Below are positions 45,851-59,700 of a DNA stretch of 64,000 nt, one piece after another. Each line of letters opens with the position of its first letter. Positions within the stretch are counted from its first letter, which is position 1. This DNA is from Hippasteria phrygiana (Eukaryota > Echinodermata > Asteroidea > Valvatida > Goniasteridae), in NCBI GenBank assembly GCA_037893225.1, contig JAZGUH010000196.1, positions 310,001-374,000 on the forward strand. Reading direction: 5' to 3'. Below the pieces are notes generated by a model. The model was not told the DNA's origin. It made no database searches and saw only the letters and a list, made by a program, of their open reading frames with translations. The position numbers were made by a program, and so were the translations under genes.

Positions 45851-46329
45851 CGGTATTGTATTTGAAGTTTCAAACAAACATGGCTACTCACACAACTATA
45901 AATACCGGCAATCGCGGACCTCCCATTGTTCCATTTTTGTTTATACTCGTACCCTTTTTTTGGAAGGCCTCCCATATGTTTTGTACACGATTTTCGGTCA
46001 AACTTGGACCCTATGTCTATGCCCTATACCCTTTTGTCCCCAGTCCACGATTGCCGGTATATACATACTCACTATTACACTTCCCAGTTGTTCATGACAA
46101 GTTCAAAAAGGGGAAGAGGTAAAGTGTATAGGAATTAACATTCATTAGTTGGCGCAACTCGGATTTCACCCGACCCCCTTAATTGTCTCCTGTGCAGTCA
46201 TGCATAAAAACTAATCCAGTAAAAATGTCACCAAAAGAAGCAAAAAGAGTTACTCTAAAAGTACATATGAAAATATCTTTATGGCCAATTCTAAAAGTGT
46301 ATAGTTTTTTTTTACTCACACTAGATTGC

Positions 46330-46705
46330 GACATTAAAAACCAACAGGTATGTCGTAGATAGAGAGCAGAGTTTTAATTTTTTTGTGACAAAACGCAACA
46401 CGAATATAAAGATGGCGAAGACCACAAGAAACTGTTCAAAATTACAAAAAAAATAATGTAAATAGAATTGATAGAAGTATACTTTAGGTCGATAAATTCA
46501 TTTTGGAATGATAACCTTGACTCGAAATGGATCAAATATAAAGAGGGGTCCGTAACTACACAATCGCCGGCTCTTATTCATCCATGGCCGACCAAGTGCA
46601 AGGTGACATCAACAGGAGAGGGCGTTTGAGCGTTCTATTAGCCCAGCTCTCGTGGCTGACCTGTCTGCCTTCGCCCGAGTCGATCCGGGTAAGCGACTTG
46701 AACGC
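46330..46705 (+). repeat. Duplicated segment with promoter-like words (copy 2)
   Basis: Diverged copy of 42880-43330 with indels. The segment TAGCCCAGCTCTCGTGGCTG...GAGTCGATCCGGG also resembles a broken tRNA (A-box-like start and B-box-like end), so the unit may be SINE-derived. Confidence 0.65.
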
Positions 46706-46709
46706 ACCC

Positions 46710-47490
46710 ATATAAGAGTTTGTCTAAATTTGTTTTCAAGTAATGTGAGGAAATCTCTTTTCTCTGCTGGTTTTAACAAAACATTTCAGCTTTTACTGGT
46801 ACAAAGTAATCACTCATAGTAAAATACTCTTACTGATACTCATAAAAATGTACTCTTACTTGCATGAAAAAAAATTTCATGTACTCGTACTCAAACTCGT
46901 ACTCCTGCAAAAGTACTCATGCAAATGTACTCTACTACAACACTACAAGTAATGGACTTTTAAATTTTTAAATACATGGTGTGTAATTTTTCCTTTAACA
47001 TGTTTTGAATTGAGCAAGAATTAAAATTGGTTTCCCAACACCGTACCGCAAAATTTCAGAAACATTCCCTGAACGGGACAACAAAATCAGTATAATCATT
47101 GGGGGGGGGGAAAAAGGGTGGAATTCAATGTAGTCTTTGTCAACAATTTTCCAGGCAAGGACAAATTTGGGCAACGCTTTGACAAAAAAAATTAAGACAC
47201 AAAAACAGTGGAATAAACTTATAAAATATTGAGCGGTTTCAAAAAGAAATTGGGGGTTATTCTTCTCAGATATTTGGGGCACTCCTTCGTCACTGGAAAT
47301 CACGGCCTCAACCCCAGATACTGTTGAACTATTTTTTTTAGTTTTAAACATTAGATTTTATGTATCTGCAGAACTAAATTCTTCTTAAAAATACCATAAA
47401 AAAACAAGCAGAAAATTGTAAACGGTTGGCAAAATTGCTGGGAAAACAGAATGGACAACCTACAACCTGAAACGGTCTTAACCAACGAGA
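46710..47490. other. GATM: Presumed GATM 3' untranslated region and flank
   Basis: Lies directly after the GATM stop on the minus strand. I did not find a clear AATAAA on the minus strand close to the stop, so the 3' end is undefined. Tandem GTACTC words occur at 46850-46930. Confidence 0.4.
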
Positions 47491-47717
47491 TTAGAAGTAG
47501 GATTCCAGGGTGCCCTGTCGCCGTACGTCGCTGGTCCAACAGTGGAACCCACCCCCTAAGGAGTTGGCAAAACGGATTGAGATACAGATGCATTCGATGC
47601 CAAGGCGCCGGAACATCTCCTGCGTCGCCGGCTCGTTCTTGTCCACGATGACACGCTTGGGGTCTAGCATCAGGACATTCATGGAGAGCCACTTAGAGGA
47701 CATCCAGAGAGGATGGT
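47491..47717 (-). CDS. GATM: GATM terminal exon with catalytic Cys
   Basis: Acceptor CAATCTCCTCAG. Encodes [20 protein letters not shown] and [19 protein letters not shown] and ends ESYF-TAA, one residue shorter than human. The catalytic Cys is intact; the residue three further on is Ser instead of Cys. Confidence 0.95.
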
Positions 47718-50700
47718 CTGAGGAGATTGGAGATGACGGCAAGAGTGGAATCAATGTTTATTGTGCAGCTATGTTGCAGGCTTTCAAGCAAACCCAGATG
47801 AAAAAGTAGGAAAATAGGAGGATCAAAATTTTTCAAAATTCGGATAAAAGTAGAACTTTTGCGTGCTTTCAAGAGTAGTTTTTGTTGATAATCACCCATC
47901 ACAAGCCTCATTGGGCATGTTCTGTACTCACAATACTTGTGCTCCATCCTCAAAAACAATGTGTAAGCTCTTGGGTGCAGGAGTGTGTAATTTGTATACG
48001 ACAGTGTGTAATACTGTTATGAAAAATATTCAAAGAGATTTCATTTTTTGCAGTTGTGGACAAAAAAGTAGGGGACAAAATTTGAATTTCAAGAAAAAAA
48101 GTAGGAAAAGTAGAAGCAAGGTAGGAAAAGTAGCCTGATAAGAAAGTGGTCAAAAAGTCTGCACTAGTAAGCAGGAGGTCATGGGTTCGATTCCTGCCCA
48201 AGTAAGCTGTGAATTTCTCCCACAAGCTCTCGGAAAGCACCGAGCATACAGTGCTAAACACTAGATGAAAGGCAACAAAATCTACAGAAAGTTTATTTGT
48301 TTGATTAATCTTACTGGTGTAATTGGCCTATAAAAAGCATCGGACATTCTCTAATGCTGGCAGGTGCTGTTTAATTATGCCGTGTGTTAATTATAGCCTG
48401 CATATGCAAGTACATACCCATATTTTAACCCTCTTTTGACAATTCTATACTGGGAATTTTAACAACATTTATTAAACATTTCTATACTTGCTCTGGCCTC
48501 TTCATTTAATTTTCCTCTTTTTCTGGGAGATGATCCTACGTGTATGGCCCATTCCCCCTGGCCAAAAGTGATTAAAGTAATTATAATTTGATGCAATACA
48601 TTTGAAGTCTGACACAAACAATTACCACAATATTTCATGGGTTTTCTGAGGGGTATGAGTTATAAACTCATAAACTGTGATATATTTAACCTCATGTTTT
48701 CAAACAGACCCAGGTAAAAAAGTAGAATAGTAGCATCAAAATGGAAGAAAAACAAACCAGGACTAAAATAGCACTTTGGAGGACAAAATCAGATAAAAGT
48801 AGGACTTTTGCGGGCTTTCAGGAGTAGTTTTTGTTGATACTCACCCATGTCTACAGCATCACAAGCCTAATTTGGCATGTTCTGTACTCACAACACGTGT
48901 GCTCCATTCTCAACTAAGCTCTTGGAAGTAAAGTTGCAGTACTAATTGCACCCAAGCTATTCATTGTATGATTTTCATATGACAGTGTGTAACACTTATG
49001 AAAAACATCCAATGAGATTTCATTTTTCGGCATTGTGGAACCAAAAGAAAGGGAATGTAGGAATATTTGAAAGGTAATAGCGCATAACATGCTCAAAAGT
49101 GTTGGCTGTCCGTGGTGACCAAGTTGTCTTGCGTCATTTTGTCCGAGACAACTTTTCTTATTGTATGCACCTGTAGTTGAATCATTATTTGCCTTTGTGT
49201 GTTCACGTTTTGTGTTTTAACGAACATGTTTGTACATTTGCATGTGTTTGGAAACCTGTCTGAGGCCGGCAATCCATGCGTCTGTACTGCGTTATGCGTA
49301 ATACGTAAAGCGTGATGCGTTAAAAATAAGCCTTCACGAAATGCAATGGGCATACTTCTATTTATCTGTAATGTGTAGTGTGTTATTCGTTTTGAGTGAT
49401 CCATTGCATTTTGTGTATTTCTATTTTGACGCATTGCGCATAATGCAATACGGACACATGGATTCCCGGCCTGAGATGTAGAAAGTCACCTGATATTCAA
49501 ATATTTCAACAGACACTATGATTGGTTAATGCTCATGAATGCCGATAGGCCAAGTGCCACAGGACTTGGGATATGGTTGGGAGTGGGTTGTGACCGAGGG
49601 GGGAGGGGGCAGAAATCCTCACCATCAGGAATGCTTGGCTGAGGTGCGTTCACCATGTCCCAACCAGCCTTCTTAAACATATCCAGCTGATGGCACGGTC
49701 TGTCTGGGTTAGTAATCACCAGACCAGGGCCGATAATGTTGAACGTGGCATCGATATGCATGGGGTTGGGGTCGTCAAAGGATATCTGGTGAAGCGTGTA
49801 GTCGTCACTCAGATGGCGCTGCAACCACTCAATCCCCATCAGATTAGTCACCTGCAATGGAACTCAACAGGTCTTTTCAATGTTCTCAATGAGTCATTAG
49901 CAGAGGCAGATGGGGGAGGGGTTAGTCCGAGTATTATCTGTTCAATTGAGTCTACATGCTTCAAAACGAATGCCTGATGTGTGCATGCAAATGTCTTGTG
50001 ACGTCACTCTATTCAGAAAAGTGTCGATTCTTTTTCAAGAATGTACAGTTAACTTAATTCATTTAATTCATCTCATACCTCAAAGCATTAGTAAGAATGG
50101 ACACTTTTTGTTCCCTTGAAATCTTGACAATGGGTGTGAAAGGGACTCAAAATGTGGACATTCTTTGATTGGAATGGGCTCGGACGCTTTGCGTCCTCGC
50201 CCATTCCAATCAAAAAATGTCCACTTTATCGTCGTTTCTCCTTAACATAATCTTGTGCAGAAATATGCCCAAAGGTGTCGATTGGTCGACCGCTGACCCC
50301 ATTTAATTAATTAACCTAACTCACATGTACTCTGGACTAGCATAAATCCTGAATTCTTCAAAATCCTCCGATTGCCCATCCCCAACCCCCATGGCCCCCA
50401 ATACTCTTCCTCAATCCTCTAATTTTTCCCTTAGAATTTCATGTTCAGATTATGTTTAAATTCACCACCGATTATCATGTATTGTGTGAAGTACACAGCA
50501 GCTTGGCAATCTTACATGTACTTCAATATTCCAAATCAACAACAATTTCAAAATGCATTTAGCTTTAATCCTCTAAAATCCTCCCTTCTTGCTTAGGAGT
50601 AAATTCCCCACCGTGTATCATGTGTGTGAATTAGACAGCAGGTTGCCAATCCCAAAACAACCAATTTTAAAATGCATACAGCCTCAATCCTTTATAATCC

Positions 50701-53700
50701 TCCCCAATTTCAATTGTCGAAAAGCCTAGATTCTGAAAGATAACATTATCTTTGCAGTACTGCTCGTTTGATCGTAATTGGAAATTCTATTGTAAAGTTA
50801 TGATTATTCATATTTCGGAGTTTGGGATAATGTTTCTATTAATAATACTGAGCCGCAGCCTATGCCCAGTTCCATCTGATTTTGCAAGACCACGTCACAT
50901 GTTTGAACTGTGCTCACCAAATGAAATTTCACAAAGCTTTAAACACAGTATCAGGGCAGATTTTTTTTCTGGGAAAGTCGGCCTTTAAATTAAGTTACAA
51001 TGATAATCCAGGTCCAAATTTCATTTATTTTCTTTGCAAGCATCATAAATGTTAATGTTTCGTTTTGTCCATGTACCCTGGGTTTTCATTTTGAAAATTC
51101 CCCACAAATGACATTCAAAACTTTTTTTTTGGTCATTGTCTGATGAGAAGTTACCAAGTAATCTTTTAATTTGGTTACGGGTGCTCGATTCCATAATCTG
51201 GAACCAGTTGCTGACATTAGTAGTCGGTTACCCGGGTACCCGGTTAGGATGCACAGCCTATACAAAAGGTTGCTCATTTTAAAATTACTGGCAGTCCCGC
51301 CGATTAATTATTCAGTGCATGCAAGGTGAATCTCTGTCCATAAGAGGCATACAAGCAACCCAGAATACAAGTTTATTTTTTGTATAGGGTTGCAGATACC
51401 TAAAATGGACAAAAAGGTAGTTTGGCGGTTGAAATGCAGTTTGAAAATTCATTCCAAGATGAAGTCGAAGATGAAAAGTCGAAGTTTAAGAGTACAGATA
51501 TAGCAATGGTAATTGGCAAACAGCCAAAACCCTTGGACAGGCTTACCTGGCTCCGTTGACAAAATATATCTCTGCCGGCACGGATGAAATCAGCTGCGTC
51601 GAAGCACGGCTCAAACTCGGTCGTCACGAATTTGCCTTTGGCTGCCAATGCATGGCGCTCAGCCGCTGTGGCGATTGGATATTTCTGATTTTGTGTAAAT
51701 AGAAAAGTGTGGTATTAGGGTGGAGTAAGTCTGGTTTCAAATCTAGAGCCTAGATTAATCTCTGTTAAAAAATAAACTGTCGGTGCTCTTTTTGAGTTTC
51801 GCCCCCCCAAATAATTGTTTTTGAATGCTGAATGTTAAAGTATTTGCTGTTCAATAATAAATCAGTTCCCACACGGCAGATCTTTTTATGTGTTTTAGAG
51901 ACACGAAGGCAACTAAGTATAAACAATTTTTTAGAGGGGTTACAGATATACCTAAAAAACAATAACAATTTAAATTCTTTCAAATAAAAGATACAACTTA
52001 AACATTTATTAGAAGAAATAAAACCCAACAGGAGCATAGACAGTTATTTCTGTTCCATTTCTGTTTCCATCTGTTCCATTTAGGCCTTTTTCCAATATCA
52101 TCTTTGTTTCAACAATTTCAAAGCAAATTACAGATTACAAACAAAATTAATGAATCAAATACATGAACACATGTACACATGGAAACTTCCAAGAGCCAAA
52201 ACTCTAAAGAGACTTTGTAAACAGTTTACCGAGGTTAAACACTGGTTAATGCTCTTGGTAAGTTTAACATCACAGTGCAGACCAATGAGGTATGAACGTT
52301 ATGTACCTTCATGCACTGTCCACAGAGTTCCATGCATTTTGTACACAGGAAATTCATGCAACTTCGAGAACAGATGGGGGGGGGGGGGGGGCGTGGCGTG
52401 ATAAACCCCCTTCTGTGTCAGTTTTTTCTTTTTGTGGTTGTTTGCCATGAATCTCAAACCAGTCGAAACTTTTAGGTCAGTGGCACCAACACCTGGAAGA
52501 TTTCAAACTATAGTCCCCCCCCCCCAGTAAAATAATTTTACTGCCGAAAAAAAAATGTAATTCTGAAGGGGGGTTAACAATTTTGGCAAATTCTTGACAA
52601 CTCCCCTCCCCTGCAAAAAATTATGGATCCTGCCCTGTATTTACCAAGAGGATGTAAAGGTTAGGATAACACATGCACTTGAAAACAGAAAAATGGTCAT
52701 TCTATAAATTTGGGATCCAATTTTTGTGTCCCTATTACATCTGACATGTATAAGATTGTGCAGTTCAGGACACATTCTTTAATGCCTTCTATCTCCAAGA
52801 GTGATTATGTACAGCAAAGTACATGTACCTGCCAAACAAGTAAAAATAGTGTGAAGTCAATTTTAATGATACCTGATGGGAAACTACACAGGTCAGGTGT
52901 AACAGGAACACCAGAAAATGTCACTTTTGCACCCCAAATTTATAGAATGACCCAAAAGCTTTAGTAGATACACCATGTGACATAATTAAAGAGAAGTGTG
53001 GTTCTAAGAACCAAAGATATTTACTTAAATTGTTGGCAAGTACATTTGTATGCTGTGACTCACCAGGAGAATATAATTATTATGAGTTACACTTCTCTTT
53101 ATAGAGTTAGTTATTCACAAAGTATATCCACACACAAAATGTCTTTAGTTGGACTCTACCATAAAGCCCTATATTACTCTTAAAAAACACCAAAAATAAA
53201 AATAAAAAACACAAAATCTACTGTGTTAGAGGGTCGGCTAGGACTTTGTAGAGCAACGTAGGATCTATGGTTTGTATTTGACTTTAAAAGCCACTACTTA
53301 AAATAGCCGCTTCTATTGGTCTATATCCACTTTTACAGGTATAATACCTTGAGGGCAACACCTGAGGAATTCTACATTTCAAAAGAGATTCTTTAAAAAC
53401 TCTGAAATCAGAAAAAATCCTGACAAAAAAATTGTGAAATCAGGAAAAAATCCTTACAAATCTTACCCTGACCAATGTACATGTACGAATATGCGAGTGT
53501 AAGCCATAAGCCAGGCATGGTTCTAAGAAATTCAGAAATGCAAATAAAAAAAATAAAAAATAAATAAACAAAACAAAACAAAACAAAACAAAACAAAACA
53601 AAGAAAGTTAACAAAACAAAACAATGCAAACAACAAAACAACCCCCCCTCAAAAAAATTAAAATAATTCAAAACAAACTATAGACATGTTATTTGTTTGT

Positions 53701-56700
53701 CACGTGGACAAACAAAGGGATGTTTTGGCAGGGTTTCCCCTTAACTTTTTTTTTTAACTGGCCAGCCGGACTTGTTAGTTGGACTTTTAACTAGTCCGCC
53801 AGCATTTTCACTGGTCCACTTTTTTTTCAAGAACTTTTTTAATTATGAGGTGGTAGAAAAAGCTCCATAAAAAAATGATACTTAAAATATATGGAACAGC
53901 CTTAGCTGGCATAATTTTCTGCGCGCGTTCGTTTGGCTATGCATGCACTATACCATGGAGGATTTTAACTGGCCCGCCGGACTTTTTGAAGAGGTTTTGC
54001 AGTAAGCTCTGAGGTTATGTAACTACCCTCTATATTGTATTTCTACACAATAACCATTGTTAAGTGTTGTGCAGTGGGCTCACTGATTATGGAATAGCCC
54101 TCTGCCTTGTTGAGTGGAAGTCTATATAAGACAGGGTTTGTACCATGCTTGGTCACACTCATCACATCACAGCCACCAAGGGCTCTGCCCTAGCTCTTCT
54201 AACTGATGAGTGTCACCAATCGGCCTTGGCCCCACCTTGGCCCCACCTTGGCCCCAACCATGTGCCACTGGCAGAGACGGCGAGTCACCGCTGTTCTCCT
54301 TCAAGTTGATGTTTTGAACCACCCGGTTCTTGTGCTACCACCCAAGGCAGTGAGTCACCGCTGCTCTTGTTCTCCTTCAAGTTGATGGCCTAAAACCAGA
54401 CCGGTTTTCGAGGCTCTTCCTAGATGGCCTGGTCCAGACTGGTCCAGTGCAATAACGAGACAAACTTTCGGAGGCTTCCACTCCTCCAAACCAGTGATGT
54501 GCTGCAACTCAACAACTGACCAAGAACATCCGGTACTTATAGGGACTTCCAAATAGAAATGTGTTTTCAACCTTTAAATATTTAATTGAATTGTCTTTAA
54601 TGTCATTTTGAGTTGGGAATAAACTATTTTTTGTGGTTATAATTGCTGGTTACTTTTTCCACTGCCGTTTCATTTGTCTCTGTCGTGCCCTATTTCTTGG
54701 TTATTATGAAGAACGAGTGTAAAATTGTGAGTACAATGAAAAAGTTGACATTTTAAAATTCCTAGAAAATCGGCCGATGACATCATCGTGATGTCACTTC
54801 ACTTGAATTTTGTGTACTCGTGAAAATATCTACCTGTCCACCAATTTTCATGATGATCGGACCTACCCTTATGTGTTTCAAAAAAGCACACTTTTGATGG
54901 CGTCATGACGTCGCACATTTTTCATATTTATATGCATTTATGATCAAAAAAGAATTTCGAAATTAGCATATTCTGTTGTCGAGATATGGTTTCCAGGTTC
55001 AACAATTAAAAAATTACTCTAAAACCGTATGACGTCGCATAAATTTTCATCTATAACACATGCTGGCCAACCCGTATACCAAAATTGAATGTACGGTTTT
55101 CTAGATATAAGGCCTTAAATTGTGCACCTTTAACCCTTGACCTCGGGTTTTAGATGGGGCACCAGGTCGGGTTGTGCAGCCAAGTGAAACAAGAGGCTTG
55201 TGCAGCCAAGCATAACATGCACAATACCATAATGGATTGAAAGCGCAGAGATTGGCACGTATGTGTCAACCGCGGCCTGGTGGCAATTTTCAATTCTCAC
55301 GTATATCAACCGGTAGCAATGTAGGGGTTAAGATGACATCATCAAGCCGGTACTTGTGAAAGCAAACATTTGCAATGTGATCTTGGCCTGTAACAAGATT
55401 GGAGTCAATCTGATCAATGGCAGTGTAAAATTGAGATTACAATGAAATTTGAAACATTTAAAAATCAGTGGATGACGTCATAACGTCACTTTGGAATTTG
55501 CATGCTAGTGACAATATCTACCTATACCCACCAATTTTCGTGATGATCGGACCTACATTTTTTGTACCCTTAATGTGTGTTTAAAAAAAAGCACATTTTA
55601 TGTCATCGTGACGTCGCACATTTTTCGCATTTATATGTAAGTATGTATGATCTACATGTACCAAACCTATTACAAAACGAATTTTGAAATTAGCATGTTC
55701 TGTTGATGAGATATGGCTGTACGGTTCAAAAACTTTAAAAATGCTATAAAATCGTGTGACGTCGCGTCAATTTTCTTCTATAACACATGCTGGCCTACCA
55801 GCATAGCAAGTTTAAATCAAATCGGACATACAGTTCTCTATATATGGGCCTTTCAAAAATGCACCTTTAAGATGATGTCACTCTTCACGGCACGACTTTG
55901 CATTCGAGTCCATCTGTGCTAACTTTGACTAAGGTTTGATGACCAAAGTGCCGATCAGAAAATCTATGCAAAATCGGGTTTACCAAACTTGGTTACCCAC
56001 CAGAACAACCACAGCTCCCTTAGTTACAATTTTGGATATAGTGGATAATATTTTGGCCAGTCAGTGGTCCATGCTACATTTTCACATGCATGTGGCTACA
56101 GTGACATTTCATGTAGATATATTTCAGACATGAATTGTTAAATTTGAATTTTGGGGTTTTGTTTTGTTTTGTTTGGTTTGGTTTGGTTTTGCATGGTGTG
56201 TTTAACTTAAACCACACTACAGATACATGTAGACACAGTACTTGCATATCTTATTTAATATCTTGTAATTGAGTAACTTTCTCATTTCAGCTCATTCATT
56301 CAAATTGCAACAAACCTGATCTTTCCAAACTAATCGGTCCACATAATAAGAATGAACTAGCCCGGTGAACCATGACAACTAATGTACTCTGGGTATAAAA
56401 AGGGCAAGATTTTCTGTCTGGTATGTTGGTCAAAAAGCAAGTCTGAAAACAGTTAATTGTAAAAAAGAAAAAGAATGATGTACGACATGTTGAGTATTGT
56501 AAGTACAATCTACCAGACCATTGGTTGAAACATAAGGCCTTTTCACACTACAGTCTCAACCTGGGGAGAAACTCTTGGGACCACAGTTTTTTTTTTCTGA
56601 ACGGTCCACTTTCGGGTACCCGAGAGCCGAACCAGTGCGGCGTTCGGGTACCCGGATCCAAAATTACCCGTGAACGCACAGGCCTAGAGTTTCCAACCTT

Positions 56701-59700
56701 TGCATCACAATGGATAGCCATTATGTATTACAGGTTTTCATTTGTGCATATAAAGCTGGATAATTTTTTTTACATCTTTCACTGAACAAAAATCCCAGTC
56801 ACAATCAAAAAAATAATAAAAATGAAAAAATAATAAAAATATTTAAAATTATTTTTATGTTGAAAACAATTCATCATGTATCTGTCTACAACAGTGGCAA
56901 ATCGGGGGAAGGGGAGACACGACTTCCCCCGATGACATTTTACCGATTTTTTTTTTACTTTTTATTTTTTAAAGAAATTGAAAGTGCAAGTGCAACTGTT
57001 TCACAATTGGTAGTGTTACCTCCAACCCAGGGTAAAAACAAGAAAAAAAGGAGGCCATCTTTTTAAAAGAGTTCCAATGGGAACAAGAACGTGCCGACCT
57101 TTAAACCGCTCCCTAAAGCCCGCCGCACACGAGAGCTATCTGCTGAGCAAAAAATCATTAGAGGCCGTTTGCTCAGCACGTAGCTCACCGTGTGCAGTGA
57201 ATTTTTGGTGTGTTTTCTACCTCACGACGCCGTGAGGCAAATATCTGTCATGTTTGATTTTGTTCGCCTCACGAGGCGAAAAACTCACCGTGTGCGGGCA
57301 ACCTGAGCTATGTGCTGAGCAAAAACAATGAACTAGGAAAGCACATACTCTGTTCACGTGGGGCGTAATCATACATGCAGCATTTATACATGTACATGTA
57401 TTATGTGTTTGAGTCAATGGGATGGAACTTTTGGTTCAGGGCCTTGGCCAACGGATTTTTAATTTTTGGTTGAACTTTGTGTTCTTTTTCTAAAGAAAAG
57501 GATGAAGTGCTTTTTAATTAATTGAGAAAATAGCAAGGAAGAACCGGTATGTACAGGCAAAGTTCAGGGAATGATCAGTTGATTAATTTTGTTTTATCAT
57601 ATCAAGAAATAGCCGCAGTAAGTCAGAATTCGTTTGAGGGGAAGGGGAAAGTGGGAGTTGTTAACGGCATCAACAGAGTCATTCCTCTTTCTTTCCATTA
57701 TTTTTTGATTTGCGGGAAAAGTTGGAGGACGAAGGATTCTGTTGAGCAAAGTATCATGATAGGTTTATGTCAGTGACTGGTCTGCAATCAACGAATAAGC
57801 TGGTGGGTATGCCAGCCGTGTGGGTGAGTAACTGACCCACCCGGCTCTTTGTTTTCATTTACCAAAAAAGTGTACTCAATGATTGATTTTAACCGGTGAT
57901 AATATGCTGTCCCAATGCTTTTCTTTTTTTGGAAGGGGAAGCAGAGCATATTTTCTGTTCTTTTTTCTCGCAGTTCATCAGTCACCATCTTTTCCGGTTG
58001 TTGTTTTTTTTTTTTTATATTATTATTATTATTATTATTATTATGTTAACTTGCTAGTGATGGCAGAAAAATCTCGTAGATATTGCCGGTACTACTTTTA
58101 ATGATTGAAGTAAGGGGATTTCGAGTTATTTATTTTATTTTGGTCTTGAAATCCATTCCTTACCGATCATTGTTTTGTTCTTCCAGTAGTCCCAATAGGA
58201 TTTGCACGTTCTCCTCACCCAGATTTTGTTCTTGGTTGGATTGTGGAGATGTTTGAATCCCAGACCGAACCAGGTAAATTTTTTATGTTTTATGCCGTTT
58301 GTATGACAAGATAGGTTGGCTCAAGAGAGATCATACTTGTCACATTTTTCACTTTCGGTAGATTTTGTGAGACCGGACAGATCTTTCTTTGCCTTCCTTC
58401 GTTTTGTCGTGTTTTTTTATTCCCTCGCTATGCTCAGGCAGACTCAATGTATTATACGCAGTCCGTATTTTGCTCTGATATCTGCCATGACGTACGTGGA
58501 ATCTGTAGTTTGGGTAGCATAAGTGTGGCAACTTCTTATAGTGTGAGTCTAGACCTTTGTCTTCCAACCTTTCCCGCAAATCAAAAAATAATGGAATAAA
58601 AGAGGAATGACTCTTGATGCTGTTAATAACTCCCACTTTCCCCTTCCCCTTAAATGAATTCCGACTTACTGCGGCTATTTCTTGAAATGATAAAAAAAAA
58701 TTAATCAACTGATCATTCCCTGAACTTTGCCTGCACATACCGGTTCTTCCTTGCTATTTTCTCAATTAATTAAAAAGCACTTCATCCTTTTCTTTAATAG
58801 AAAAAGAACACAAAGTTCAACCAAAAATTAAAAATCCGTTGGCCAAGGCCCTGAACCAAAAGTTCCATCTCATTGACTCAAACACGTAATACATGTACAT
58901 GTATAAATGCTGCATGTATGATTACGCCCCACGTGAACAGAGTATGCACTTTCATTGGCTAGTTCATTTTTGTTGCTCAGCACGTACATGTAGCTCAGGT
59001 TGCCCGCGAGGCGAAAAAAAATCAAACATGACAGATATTTGCCTCAAGGCGTCGCGAGGCAGAAAACGCACCAAAAAATTAACCGCACACGGTGAGCTAC
59101 GTGCTGAGCAAACGGCCTCGAATGATTTTTTGCTTAGCAGATAGCTCTTGTGTGCGGCAGGCTTAAGGCACTGAACTGGAAGCAACTCTCACTCTGACCC
59201 CACCAAGCATTTGGGGGGGGGGAAGAAAAGGCAAAAAAAAAACATGTTTAATATTATGCCCTTTAAAAAAAAGTTGAACGGCCCTTGTTTACTTTTATTT
59301 TAAAATCCTGTGGGTAATATTCTCCAGGAATGATGCCCCTTTAGCCTCCACTGATAGTCCAAGTCGATTCAAAACTCAGATCAACTGAGAGGAACTTCTA
59401 TTCCTTCAGCATATTTTTATGGATTATTTTGGAGGAAAAAAAATGAAGCTTCCAAAAAAGGAAGTGGGCAGGATGCTAAACATGTTTTTTGTATTGACCC
59501 AAGAATAGGTATTAATGAAAAACAGCCCACAAACACATGAGCGAAATAACAGCTCAACCCCAAAAAAATCCAAGTACCATATCGTAGAGTTCATCACTCA
59601 TTTGTGGCTTGGGTGCAGTCGTCCACTTGGCCCCAGCCCTGAAGTACTCCTTTATCAGAGGTCGGTACGCACGATACTCGAAAAAGCGGGAACGCCACGC

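Larger units (their letters stand above)
51690..59570. other. GATM: Long GATM intron (7.9 kb) filled with repeats
   Basis: Between exons 59768-59578 and 51684-51547. It holds the CAAAA microsatellite, the 53.7 kb repeat, the LTR-like segment, two TGACGTCA-rich copies, a MITE and the 57.1 kb foldback element. Stretches 51700-53550 and 55900-57100 show nothing recognisable beyond poly-G (52378) and homopolymers. Confidence 0.6.

Noticed and set aside
46995..47351. 118-codon minus-strand frame after the GATM stop
   Set aside because: It lies in the presumed 3' untranslated region, has no splice or start support and no recognisable domain.
57549..58738. Matching frames with [13 protein letters not shown] on opposite strands
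   Set aside because: Again the two arms of one inverted repeat; the frames break differently in each arm.
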